A stretch of DNA of 64,000 nucleotides from DASUPK01 sp963801055 (GTDB taxonomy: Bacteria > Actinomycetota > Thermoleophilia > Solirubrobacterales > 70-9), in NCBI GenBank assembly GCA_963801055.1, contig CAWDDE010000006.1, positions 248,001 through 312,000 on the forward strand, given 5' to 3'. A program made the position numbers and the translations under genes. Every line of letters begins with the position of its first letter. Positions within the stretch are counted from its first letter, which is position 1. The notes below the pieces were generated by a model. That model was not told where the DNA came from and ran no database searches. It was given only the letters and a program-made list of their open reading frames with translations. This document shows positions 19,503 through 28,352 of this stretch, piece after piece.

Positions 19503-20507
19503 TCACATCGGCGAGGATGGGCGTTGGTCGCTGTCGAGGTAGAGCGAAAGCCAGCCAGGGGCTTCGACTGTTGGCGTCCGGCGCAAGCGGTTGACGGTGC
19601 CGCTCCCGAGGAGAGCGGCTACGGCGAGGACCAGGCACTTCATGTTGCGGTGATGAACACCGGCTCTTAGATATCGGCGGGCAGCCTCCCTCCGCTCGCC
19701 TGCTCTGCAGCTCGTGTCTGCAACCCAGCGTTCGTATCCATACCAGTCAACGGCCATGCCTTTGTGTTTGGTTGCCATCCGCTCCGCGTCCCTCCGATTT
19801 GCAGGTTCATCCTCAAGAAGCCACCTGCCTTCCGGATATCCAACGAGCACCTCGTCGACGGATTCCGCGCGGCCGGCACCGGCCAATCGCAGGCACAGAT
19901 CCCACATGGTCAAAGCCGAAAAAGCCTCGTCGAGACCCCCAACCTCTTCCAGTAATGACGCCTTGACGACTAGATTCGAGGCGGGGGCGTAGATCTGATT
20001 GGCATGTCGAAGTCCGTCCGCGAGGGCCCCGGAAGGGAAACCCCTGGCGATCTCGAGAGGCCGCAGGTCAGTGTCTAAGACAAGAACGCTGGAATACCCA
20101 AAGTCGGCATCCGCGTTCCGTACGGCAGCGAGGACTGATTCGAGCTTATAGGGAGCCCACATATCATCGTCGTCTAGGAACGCGATCCACTCGGCTCGGG
20201 CATGAGCCGTTCCCGCATTTCGTGCTGCCGATACACCCGCCCGTCCTGAGCTGACCAGACGGACGCGGGGGTCCCTGAGTGCAGCAAGCTGTGGATGCGG
20301 AGTCTCTGATCCGTCGTCGACCACGATCACCTCCAGGCGAACGCCCCGCTGCGTGAGGGCCGCCCTCAGTGCTCGATTCTCCAAGGTGTTCCAGCGGTCC
20401 CGTGTTGGGATCACAACCGAGACCTCGGGGCGGTCGCCACCTTGGCCGAGATTGTTCCGGGTGGTCTCAACCAGGCTAGCCATCGCGGCCATCGGCGACT
20501 CGGTCAT
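19503..20507 (-). CDS. Glycosyltransferase family 2
   Basis: Intact, 334 residues. GT-A fold landmarks: EVSVVIPTRDRWNTLENRAL, EVIVVDDGSETP, VSAARNAGTAHARAEWIAFLDDDD (DxD at about residue 118-121) and the acceptor-side GGLDEAFSALTMWDLCLRL, an ED-like motif with W-D. It has no membrane span, so it is a cytoplasmic inverting transferase adding one sugar to a lipid-linked acceptor. Its N-terminus overlaps the stop of the upstream glycosyltransferase by 32 bp, supporting a shared mRNA with the next three genes. The Met at 20507 is the only ATG that keeps the N-terminal strand within normal distance. Confidence 0.9.
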   Translation of the reverse strand: MTESPMAAMASLVETTRNNLGQGGDRPEVSVVIPTRDRWNTLENRALRAALTQRGVRLEVIVVDDGSETPHPQLAALRDPRVRLVSSGRAGVSAARNAGTAHARAEWIAFLDDDDMWAPYKLESVLAAVRNADADFGYSSVLVLDTDLRPLEIARGFPSGALADGLRHANQIYAPASNLVVKASLLEEVGGLDEAFSALTMWDLCLRLAGAGRAESVDEVLVGYPEGRWLLEDEPANRRDAERMATKHKGMAVDWYGYERWVADTSCRAGERREAARRYLRAGVHHRNMKCLVLAVAALLGSGTVNRLRRTPTVEAPGWLSLYLDSDQRPSSPM

Positions 20508-21423
20508 CCTCTAACCGGCCGGCGCGACCAAACTTCCGCAAACCTGCCCAGACGCCCCGCGGCATTCCGATCAGGATCCCACGGTCTTCGTCCAGATATC
20601 TGGGAACCCCGCCGATCAACCCCCCGTAGAGGCTCCTGAGACCGCGATAGCCATCAGCCGCGAGATAGCGCAGCATGCGGGGATCACCGGCCCGCAGGTG
20701 CTTGGCGAAGAACATTCCGCGGCCGTGCGCGTAACCCACGTAGAGTTCGTTCAGCTCTTCGGGCGATCGCCAGTCGTGGTGCCACACCACGAAGTCCGGT
20801 ACATGTCTGAGTGGCCGTCCCGAGCTCAGCCAGCGGTAACAGAAGTCGACATCCGTGGCATACGGCCCGAACGTCTCGTCGAACCCACCCAAAGCAAGAA
20901 CCGCGTCCCGCGGGCAGGCCATGTTGTTGCTGTAGAGCACACCAAGCTGTCGCTGGCCGGTGTAGTCCCTCGGTTCCTTCACAACGATCGTCGACGGCAC
21001 TGCCTCGGGATTATCACCGGCGGGGAGCACCCGTCCGGAGATGATCCCATCAGGTCGTTCGAGCATGGCTCGACTGGCCACTGCGATCCAGTCGGAACGA
21101 ACTGTGCAGTCATCATCGACCGAGAGAACGAACTGATGGCTCGCGTGCCTAAAGCCCTCATTCATCGCGAGCCCGCGGTGGCGCCTTGGCAGCTGGATCG
21201 TGCGTGCTGTCGACAAGCCAACTTCATCGATTACAGGTCTGCTGCTCAGCTCGTCACTCTGGTCGATGACGAGGACCTCAGCCGGCGCAGGGTCGCACCG
21301 CGCAAGACTCTCAAGCGCTGCCTTCAGCAACACCGGGCGCCCGATGGTGCGCACAATCACGGAGACATCGGCGACATCCATGGCCTTCAGATTATTCCGT
21401 CTCGTGCTTGTGACGCGGCTCAT
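20476..21423 (-). CDS. Glycosyltransferase family 2 (rhamnosyltransferase-like)
   Basis: Intact, 315 residues. DVSVIVRTIGRPVLLKAALESL, EVLVIDQSDE, LAMNEGFRHASHQFVLSVDDD (metal-binding DDD near residue 103), GRVLPAGDN, CPRDAVLALGGFDETFGPYATDVDFCYRWL and VVWHHDWRSPEEL are all standard for GT2. The late part (YVGYAHGRGMFFAKHLRAGD) resembles the membrane-facing end of the WcaA/rhamnosyl type. It overlaps the following gene by 32 bp and is close to the deacetylase upstream (7-bp gap). It probably adds a sugar during repeat-unit assembly. Confidence 0.9.
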   Translation of the reverse strand: MSRVTSTRRNNLKAMDVADVSVIVRTIGRPVLLKAALESLARCDPAPAEVLVIDQSDELSSRPVIDEVGLSTARTIQLPRRHRGLAMNEGFRHASHQFVLSVDDDCTVRSDWIAVASRAMLERPDGIISGRVLPAGDNPEAVPSTIVVKEPRDYTGQRQLGVLYSNNMACPRDAVLALGGFDETFGPYATDVDFCYRWLSSGRPLRHVPDFVVWHHDWRSPEELNELYVGYAHGRGMFFAKHLRAGDPRMLRYLAADGYRGLRSLYGGLIGGVPRYLDEDRGILIGMPRGVWAGLRKFGRAGRLEDDRVADGRDG

Positions 21424-21429
21424 ATCCGG

Positions 21430-22539
21430 TCAGTCGCAGGTTGGCCCGACGAGCAGGGTGACGCTGAGGGCGAGGGAGAACTCGCCCAGAGAGCGCTTGT
21501 TGTCGGGCTGCAGTCTGCCCATCAACATGGGGTCTGCCGAAGGTGTGATTGCGCGTCGCCGCGTCGTGAAGCCCGACTTGAAGCCGGCCCGGCTAGCCGC
21601 CTCGGCGACGCGCCGGTCGGCCACACCATGGGGATAAGCGATTAGGTCAACCGGGCCCTTCACCACGGCTTCCAGCTCATCACGCCCGTCGAGTAGCGCC
21701 CTCCCGAGCTCCCGATCGTCGAGCTGCACCAGTTCGTCGTGCCGGAGGGTATGGAAGCCGATAGAACCCCCACCCTCGATCAGGGCAGAGATCGCCTCCG
21801 CGCGTAGGCCTGACTCGGGCGCGTCAGGGCCGGCTACTTCCAGTAGCCCGGCATCTACCTCATCGCGCTCAGCCGGGGTCAAGCCCTGCATGGTCGCGGC
21901 GACCATGTGGATGTCCAGCTCTTCGCCATCGAGCCGTTTCGCCGCCGTCGCTGGCAAGAGGTCAACGATACGACGAAGGGGGACTCCGTTGTCGAAGGCG
22001 CGCTGCAAGCGCTCCCACCAGAAGCTTCTCGGACCCTGCAGCGAGGCACCGCAAAGGAAGAACGTTGCCGGTATGCCCTCCTGCTGAAGAGGGCCAAGCG
22101 CATGCTCGAAGTGGCAGCGAAGGTCATCGTCGAATGTCACGCACACCGGGAACCGCTCCCAGCGGCGCCTCGCGGCCACAGCGGCGGCAAACCCCGCTGC
22201 CGGAACCGGCTTGAAGTTCCGCCTCAGGTAACGCAGCTCTCGACGGAATCGAGCGCCCTCCCGAGGTGGAACCAGCTCCCGCGCGGGATCTCCCTGCCGC
22301 AGGCCGACCGCGTGGTAGACGACTGCCACGCCAGCCCGTCGCCCCGTGAGGCGAAGGGTCCTGATGAGAACACCGGCCAAGCCGACCTCGATCGTTCCCC
22401 TGAGCCAGGCGAGCATCGCCGAGAACCGTAATGGCCGGTGTGTCGACTTACGCCTAAGCGAAGCGCCTGCGCAAGTACGGTCCGGGAACCCGTGCATGCC
22501 GCCACGGACGACCGTACTCGGCCCTTCGGCCCTCGTCAT
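21430..22539 (-). CDS. Polysaccharide deacetylase (NodB domain)
   Basis: Intact, 369 residues. The NodB core is present: FPVCVTFDDDLRCHFEHAL (motif 1 with catalytic Asp and metal Asp), PATFFLCGASL, SIGFHTLRHDEL (motif 2 H-T-x2-H, metal His pair) and IAYPHGVADRRVAEAASRAGF (motif 3/4). The motif 1 aspartates are D-D-D where D-D-G/A is common. An N-terminal segment with hydrophobic MLAWLRGTIEVGLAGVLIRTL could bind the membrane. The start at 22539 overlaps the upstream stop as ATGA, which favours that ATG. Expected role: removal of N- or O-acetyl groups from the glycan. Confidence 0.88.
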   Translation of the reverse strand: MTRAEGPSTVVRGGMHGFPDRTCAGASLRRKSTHRPLRFSAMLAWLRGTIEVGLAGVLIRTLRLTGRRAGVAVVYHAVGLRQGDPARELVPPREGARFRRELRYLRRNFKPVPAAGFAAAVAARRRWERFPVCVTFDDDLRCHFEHALGPLQQEGIPATFFLCGASLQGPRSFWWERLQRAFDNGVPLRRIVDLLPATAAKRLDGEELDIHMVAATMQGLTPAERDEVDAGLLEVAGPDAPESGLRAEAISALIEGGGSIGFHTLRHDELVQLDDRELGRALLDGRDELEAVVKGPVDLIAYPHGVADRRVAEAASRAGFKSGFTTRRRAITPSADPMLMGRLQPDNKRSLGEFSLALSVTLLVGPTCD

Positions 22540-23505
22540 TTGCTGGCTAGGCGGCTGCGGAGGTAAGCGAGTGGCCCACTGGACCCATTCACCAGCACCT
22601 TGAGGCGGCTCGGTGCGCGCCCGGGACGCCAGGGAAGCCGTTGGCGGCGGAGCACTTGGACGATGTATCGCACCGTCCGGGCCCGGAACCCCGGCTCCTC
22701 GATTAGGAGCATCGTCAGGTAGGCGGCGACCGCACTGTGATCGCGGGCGGTCCGACGGCCTGCCGGCTCGACTGAGAGCTCAGGGCCATGCCATATGACC
22801 GCCCCCGGCACGTAGGCGATCCGGGCGCCGCTCTCGATCATCTTGAACCAAAAGTAGTTCTCCTCAAACCCCCCAATATCGGCTCCCAGGCCGAGGGTCT
22901 CCCTGAACCGCATCCCCCGGCCGAAAGCCTCGTACTTGAAGGCCATGTTTGCCCCGCCACCGAGTCCGCCGAAGTTTGCGCGCTCGAACCACCACGGGTC
23001 GTTGTGATCAACGACAAACGGCTCCTCGCCGAGGTCGGGTCCACGCGCCTTCGCAACTGGCAGGATCCTGCCGGTTGAGGCCATAAGAGACTCATCCGCA
23101 AGCACCTCCAAGTGTCGGCTCAGCCAAGCCCGATCGGCGACCGCATCATCGTCAAGGAAGGCGATCAACTCGCCGGTCGCGGCGTCGATGCCTGCATTCC
23201 TCGCCCAGCTAAGCCCGGATCTGAGTCTCGACTACGTAGCGGGCGCCGGCACCGGTGGTGACCCGCTCGGTTTCCGGGTCACCTGGCGTGTTATCGACCA
23301 CGATCACCTCGGGATCGAGGCCATCCATGCCTTCGAGGGACGCCAGGCACCGCTCCAGCGATTGGGAGCGGTGGCGCGTGCACACGATCACCGAGCAGGC
23401 GGGCACGAGGCGGGGCAGTATAGGCACCGACAGGCGCGCCGGGACGCTGGCATCCCTCGGCAGAAGTGCCGCCCCGCCGGACGGCGAGCAGACGCGCAGC
23501 TCCAC
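22536..23505 (-). CDS. Glycosyltransferase family 2, one frameshift
   Basis: The first frame reads PACSVIVCTRHRSQSLERCLASL, PEVIVVDNTPGDPETERV and VVETQIRAG. After one shift near 23210 the second frame runs SWARNAGIDA, ELIAFLDDDAVADRAWL (DDD motif), FGGLGGGANMAFKYEAF, GGFEENYFWFKMIESGARIAYVPG and VIWHG, typical of GT2 with an E-N-Y/W motif at the acceptor site. About 320 residues. Start 23505 is the first ATG in frame; a strand begins about 30 residues later. Its stop overlaps the deacetylase start by 4 bp, and three further genes follow on the same strand, forming a four-gene transcription unit. Confidence 0.85.
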
Positions 23506-23790
23506 CTACATCGACGACTGCATCCAGGGGACCGTGATGATCGCGATGGGCAGCAGAGCCGAGCCCATCAACTTGGGGAGCTCAGAGCTTGTGACCATCA
23601 ACCAGCTTGTGGATTTTGGTCGAAGAGATCGCCCGCGTGGAGCTGGAGCGTGCACCCAGGGCGGCCGCGGCCCGGAATAGTGACAAATCCCAGATCCTCG
23701 ACGAGTATGGCTAGAACCCTCGGTCAGCTTGCGGGCGGGCTTGAGAAGACCTTAACTGGATCCACGATCAGCTCGCGAGCGAAAGCCGGA
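23495..23790 (+). pseudogene. C-terminal fragment of an NAD-dependent sugar epimerase
   Basis: Contains STYIDDCIQGTVMIAM, EPINLGSSELVTINQLVD and, after shifts, ARNSDKSQILDEYGW, SVSLRAGLEKT and WIHDQLASESRR. This is the last 95 residues of extended short-chain dehydrogenases of the GDP-mannose 3,5-epimerase type. The Rossmann domain with GxxGxxG and the YxxxK catalytic pair are missing: the sequence to the left belongs to the opposite-strand glycosyltransferase. A truncated relic, with no start site. Confidence 0.75.
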
Positions 23791-24110
23791 GGCGATATCC
23801 GCGGCGTGACTGGCGACCATTCCGGGTGAGGGGTCAGCCAGCCTCCAAAGGAGGTCGCTGAGGGAGGCCTAGGTGGACTCGCCCCGGTTGATGACCAGCC
23901 GCTGATCGTGTCGGCTGTCAGTAGGTCGGGACGATCTCATCGAGTCTCCGAGCGGGGACTCCAGATGGCTTGCCCACGCCAGTTATTTGTGGGCCCATCC
24001 CTGTCGGCTCGGGCGAGACGTAGGCGCCACGATCAGCAGCCGCATCGCGGCGGGTAGCTTACGCACGTGAGCCAGGGCTCTCGATCAGCGATTACGATTC
24101 AGCGCCGGGG
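23791..24110. other. Non-coding stretch
   Basis: About 320 bp between the epimerase relic and the FkbM-type gene. No frame with recognisable motifs. It could hold the promoter of the FkbM-type gene; none is obvious. Confidence 0.45.
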
Positions 24111-24862
24111 ATGCCGCGAGTGGCTGCGGAAGTCGCGCAAGCGACGCAACTCCTGGCCGTGCCGGCCTATCGCCGTGCCCTCCTGGCCCACCGTGTGGCC
24201 GCTTCGATCGAACACGAGGAGCAGCCGTTCGCAGAGTTCTACGGGACGGTTATCGACGTCGGCTCGAACCGCGGCCAGTTCGCCGTTTTCGCGCGCCACA
24301 GGTGGCCGAAGCAAACCTGCTCTGCTTCGAGCCTCTGCCTCGTCCTCGCCAGATACTGACTCGGGTTGTGAGCGACCTGGGCGAGGCGCAGGTGCTTCCC
24401 TACGCTCTCAGTGACGAGGCGGGGGAGCGGACGATGCATGTGGCCCGAGCGGACGACTCATCGTCGCTGCTTGCACCGACCCAGCTCCAGCTCGAGGCTT
24501 TCCGGACACTGCGGAGGTCGACCAGGTGGCGGTCGATGTGCGGCGGCTCGATCAGCTGATCTCAACCGAGGGCGTCCGGGGACCGGTCCTTCTGAAGGTT
24601 GACGTTCAGGGTGCTGGCGAGAGAGCTCGATGTGTTGCGCGGCACGTCAGGGATGCTCCGCACAGTGCGGGAAATGCTTATCGAGTGCTCGGTGGTAGAG
24701 CTCTACACCGGACAGGCCCTGCTCGACGACACGATCCTTTTCGCACGCGAGCAAGGCTTTCGGGTGGTTGGCTTGTCGCCTCCCTCGCGAGCGCCGGACG
24801 GCAGGCCCCTGCAGTGCGACCTGCTGTTCGCCCGCGCCGGAGCAGACGGGAGCGGATCATAG
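24111..24862 (+). CDS. FkbM-family methyltransferase, frame-broken
   Basis: Opening PRVAAEVAQATQLLAVPAYR is followed by FYGTVIDVGSNRGQFAVFARHRWP, the FkbM SAM loop (D-V-G-x-N-x-G). Later parts in other frames read CFEPLPRPRQILTRVVSDLG, VLPYALSDEAGERTMHVARADDSSSLL, VAVDVRRLDQLI, VLLKVDVQG (the L-K-x-D-V-Q-G/E-G motif) and ECSVVELYTGQALLDDTI. About 250 residues with three or four single-base shifts and every family block present, so it is probably intact in the cell. FkbM enzymes methylate hydroxyls of sugars or polyketides. A second decayed copy of its 5' half lies at 30090-30540. Confidence 0.8.
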
Positions 24863-24870
24863 ATAGACGT

Positions 24871-25162
24871 TTGATTCCAAATTGCGGGTGAGGCGGCGCC
24901 GCGGAGCCGCCCTCCTGCGCTTGGACCGGAGGGATGAGGCGCCTCGCTTCGGCTCGCTCGGGCGCATCCGGCAGTGGATCGAGTCGGTGTTCTGGACCTG
25001 CAAGGGCCAGCGGGGCTGGAGCGCCACGGCGCCCGCACCCTGCCTGGACTCGGTGCCCGGGTGGCCTTGCGCCCTGCTCGCCCTGGCTGCGGGACTCTGG
25101 CATGACGGCCAAGTCGGTGTCCCCGGGGCGCTACTTCACCGCGCCCATTGATTTGGAATCAA
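24871..25162. mobile_element. Internally deleted insertion element with 12-bp terminal inverted repeats
   Basis: TTGATTCCAAAT at 24871-24882 is exactly inverted as ATTTGGAATCAA at 25151-25162. The 268 bp between encode on the plus strand only the tail of a DDE-type transposase: SLGRIRQWIESVF, then (other frame) LERHGART and ALRLLALAAGLWHD, ending next to the right repeat. The catalytic core is gone, so it cannot move itself but could be mobilised by a full-length relative. The transposase family is most like the group ending in a RQ(V/I)IES...LERHGGRT pattern; the formal IS family is not assigned. No target-site duplication could be confirmed. Confidence 0.75.
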
Positions 25163-25186
25163 CCATTTAGGGGCGCTGTTCGTGCG

Positions 25187-26377
25187 TCACCCGGCATCTG
25201 CTCTCGTCCTACGAGGGGTAGCGCATACCCCCCGGTAGATTTCCTCGATCCGATCCACATAGCGATTGACGCTATGGGTGGTTCTCACAGCTCGGCGGCC
25301 CGCCGCAGAACAAGCATCCCAACTCAAGCGCGACCGGACAAGCTCAGCGCAGGCCTGCTGCATGTTCTCCACGCCAGGTTCGACAACGCGGCCTGCGGCT
25401 GATCCCTGAACGTATTCAGCGAGGCCCCCGTTTCGATATGCGACCACCGGGGTGCCGACCGCCATCGCCTCTAGGGCCGCCATTGGCCCCGGCTCCTGCC
25501 ACCGGGAAGGCATCAAATGGACCCTTGCGGAGCGTAGAAGCTCGATCGCACGTTCCCGCGCGACGAAGCCGGCGAAGCTGAGGTTGGGGAGCGTGGAGGC
25601 GAGACGGCTGTCTTCGTCTGCCGAGCTGACCTGCTCCAACAATGGTTATCGGCAACTCAGGTTCGGCCTTGGCGAGCGCAAGAACGTCCTGGACCCCCTT
25701 CTGCGGGTTGAGCCTTCCAATGAACACGGCACCCCTGCGTTGCTCGAAGCCGGAGCCCGGCTCGCCTCTATCCCACTGACGAAATTGGGCAGAACTGTCG
25801 ACACGATTCCATGGGCTGCGTGGCGTTCGGCCACATATCTCGATACCGAGATCCACGCGGATACGCGCGGGCGATGTAAATAGCGTCGAACCAGAAACAC
25901 CGCGCTGTTCAAAATGCGGTACGAGAGGGTGCTTTCGTCCCGGTCCAGCCAGCGGCCGCGGTGATCGAATGGGCTCGCGCTGATGAACTCGTAGTCGTGC
26001 AAGGTCTGCACGATCGGAATGCGCGCCCGACGCCACCACCACCGGGGCGACCGAGAGCTGGTTGTAGAGCTTGTGCGCGTGAAGCAGATCGGGCTGAAAT
26101 TCGTCGATCAGCGCGCGGGTGGCTGCGGCTGCTTGAGAGTTCCAAAGGGCCTTCCGCGCCACCGAGACTCGCTCTCGCGCAGGCAAAGCATCGCGTGTCT
26201 CGTGAGTAACTGTGAGCGGGACGAACCGCCCGTGCTTGACTACATTTAGAGGGCATTCTGTACGCGAGGAATGCAACCTCATGCCCCTTAGTCCTCGAGC
26301 GCGTTCGCGAGTGCGAAGCAGTGGGAGTCGGCGCCTCCTGTCACATGGCCATAAACGTTCACCATCAAGATCTTCAT
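25187..26377 (-). CDS. Glycosyltransferase family 4, frame-broken
   Basis: The ATG at 26377 opens MKILMVNVYGHVTGGADSHC, a classical GT4 N-terminus with the G-G loop. HEVAFLAYRMP, FQPDLLHAHKLYNQLSVAPV, HDYEFISASPFD, ISVSRYVAERH and VLPNFV continue. The donor domain shows FIGRLNPQKGVQDVLALAK, LSFAGFVARERAIELLRSARVHLMPSRWQEPGPMAAL (E-x7-E region) and MAVGTPVVAYRNGGLAEYV. All expected blocks occur, about 395 residues, but in three frames with at least four shifts. The strand is opposite to the FkbM gene; the IS remnant sits 25 bp beyond its stop. Confidence 0.8.
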
Positions 26378-27131
26378 GTTCTGACTTACGTCGCCTTTGT
26401 GACTTTGTTAGGGGGTGAACTATTCCGGGTTCAAGGTGGGGCGCTCTGCGTCGAGGCCCAGCAGCTGACTCATCCCTCGCCCTTCAAGATTAAGGAGACT
26501 TCCGCCCTCTGTTCGCGAAGCGATGCACCACCTGCCGGAATCCACTTGAAGATGCCGCAGCCTCGGCTGCCAGTTGATGGTCGGGTAGGTTGCAGCTCAA
26601 GCACCCTGCGGGCCAGACCCGTCTTGTGCGTGGGCAGCGTCCTCGGGTTGCGATGCGATGTCATCGTGTCCTCTTGGGGAGCTGGTGAGTCTCTCATCCA
26701 CCAGCCTCCGAGCAGGGCCGAATGAGAAGAGCTTGGCTGGGACTTACGCTTGCGCGGCGCCCACATTCAGAGCCTCCGACACAAATGATCCCGCATTTGA
26801 GTCGCGCACAGTGCGGCGCTGGCCGCTCTTCGCCGGATGATCGGTGCAGGTGACGAAGGCATAGTTGTAAACGGTCCGCCCGGTTGCAGATCGCCTAGGC
26901 AGAGGTGGTACGGAACGGCGCTCCCTTCGGTGCCCGCTTCGACGCCATACAAATGACCGTCACTCGAGACGCGTCTCCCAGCACGCTCTCCGTCCCTCCG
27001 GTCGGATTCTGAGGCGGCGCAGTATAGGTCGCATTCGCGGCGCGAGACACTTACACCAGTTCGCCGAGTAGCCATGCATCGGTGGCCTCACTTGGCTTGA
27101 TCCCCATCACGACCCTAAGCTAGCCCGCGGG
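26378..27131. other. Degenerate stretch, possible remnant of an exported protein
   Basis: About 750 bp with no complete gene. On the minus strand, pieces between 26,750 and 27,030 read YAFVTCTDHPAKSGQRRTV and GSFVSEALNVGAAQA, which look like extracellular beta-domain sequence, but no start, signal peptide or family could be assigned. The divergent promoters of the two flanking glycosyltransferases should also lie here. Confidence 0.35.
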
Positions 27132-28338
27132 ATGCGCCTACTGATCATTTCGGCCTACTTTTGGCCCGAGTCCCACGGGAACTGCTCCCTACATAACCGC
27201 AATGGCGCGCCACCTTGCGAAGACCGGTCACGAGGTTGATGTGATCGCCGCCCACCCTCACTATCCAGCCTGGCGTCCTCTGCGAAGCAGGCGTGGGCTT
27301 CGCGAGGAGCTCGATGGAATCGTGGTGCGGCGGCTACCGCACTACGTCCCGCGGGTGCCGTCGGCGTCCAAGCGGGCGGTCTACGAAGCGTCGATGACGC
27401 TCGCCTTTACCGCGGTGCTTCCTGCGACTCCGCGGGCGGATGCGGTTCTCGGAGTGATCCCGGCCTTGTCCAGCGGACTCGTAGCTCGGATTGCCCATCG
27501 CTATCACCGTTGCCCTTACGGACTATTGATCCACGATCTGATGGGAAAAGCTGCCGAGCAGAGTGGCGTCGAAGCAGGCCACAGGGTCGCGAACCTGGTC
27601 GCCGAAGCAGAGATGTATGTGGCAAAGCGCGCGAGTCGGATCGGGATCGTGGCGGATGCTTTTCGCCCCTCCTTCGAAGCCGCCGGGATCCCGTCGGACA
27701 GAGTCGACCGGTTGCGCACGTGGTGTCTTGGAGGCGTCGCGGAACGTGGACCGAATCGGGTCTCGTTCGGCTGGGAGGCGAATGAGTTCATCTGTCTACA
27801 TGCCGGCAACATGGGCTTCAAGCAGGATCTCAACAACCTCCTCGATGCTGCGGCGCAAGCAAAGGATTCGGTGAGGTTTGTTCTTGCCGGCGATGGCAGC
27901 GAGCGCGCTCGCTTACGTCGCCGGCAAGTCGAGGAGCGCATCGATCGAGCTGCTTTTCTCGAGCCCCAGCCATCGGGCCGGTACGAGCAAATGCTGGAAT
28001 CCGCAGACATCCTCTTGATCAACCAGCGGTCATCCGTCGATGAGATGTCACTGCCAAGCAAGCTGACCGCCTACTTCGCGGCTGGGAGGCCGATCGTCGC
28101 CGCAGTGCCACCGGACAGCGAGACAGCGTCAGAGGTGGAAGCTGCCGGGGCCGGGATCGTCGTGCCGCCGGGCAAGCCGGAGGCGCTCATGAACGCAATC
28201 CTCGAGCTGCGAAGTGATCCTCACCGTCGGGAAGCCCTTGGGCGAAACGGCCGTGAGTTCGCAGTCGAGGCACCTAACAGCCGAATCCGTCTTGCCGTCG
28301 TACGAGAGCTTCGTGAAACGGATCGGGAACGGTCTTAG
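27132..28338 (+). CDS. Glycosyltransferase family 4 (WcaI-like), one early frameshift
   Basis: The ATG at 27132 gives MRLLIISAYFWPES, the usual opening of WcaI-type enzymes. A base shift near 27190 then leads into ITAMARHLAKTGHEVDVIAAHPHYPAWR. The first domain contains VLGVIPALSSGLVARI and YGLLIHDLMGKAAEQSG; the second has FICLHAGNMGFKQDLNNLLDAA, VRFVLAGDGSERARLR, LLINQRSSVDEMSLPSKLTAYFAAGRPIVA and GAGIVVPPGKPEALMNAIL. About 400 residues. The ESFVKRI end of the family appears in another frame after 28260, so a second shift near the C-terminus is likely. It transfers a sugar onto a lipid-linked intermediate. Confidence 0.87.
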
Positions 28339-28352
28339 ATCGGATCCGCTTG

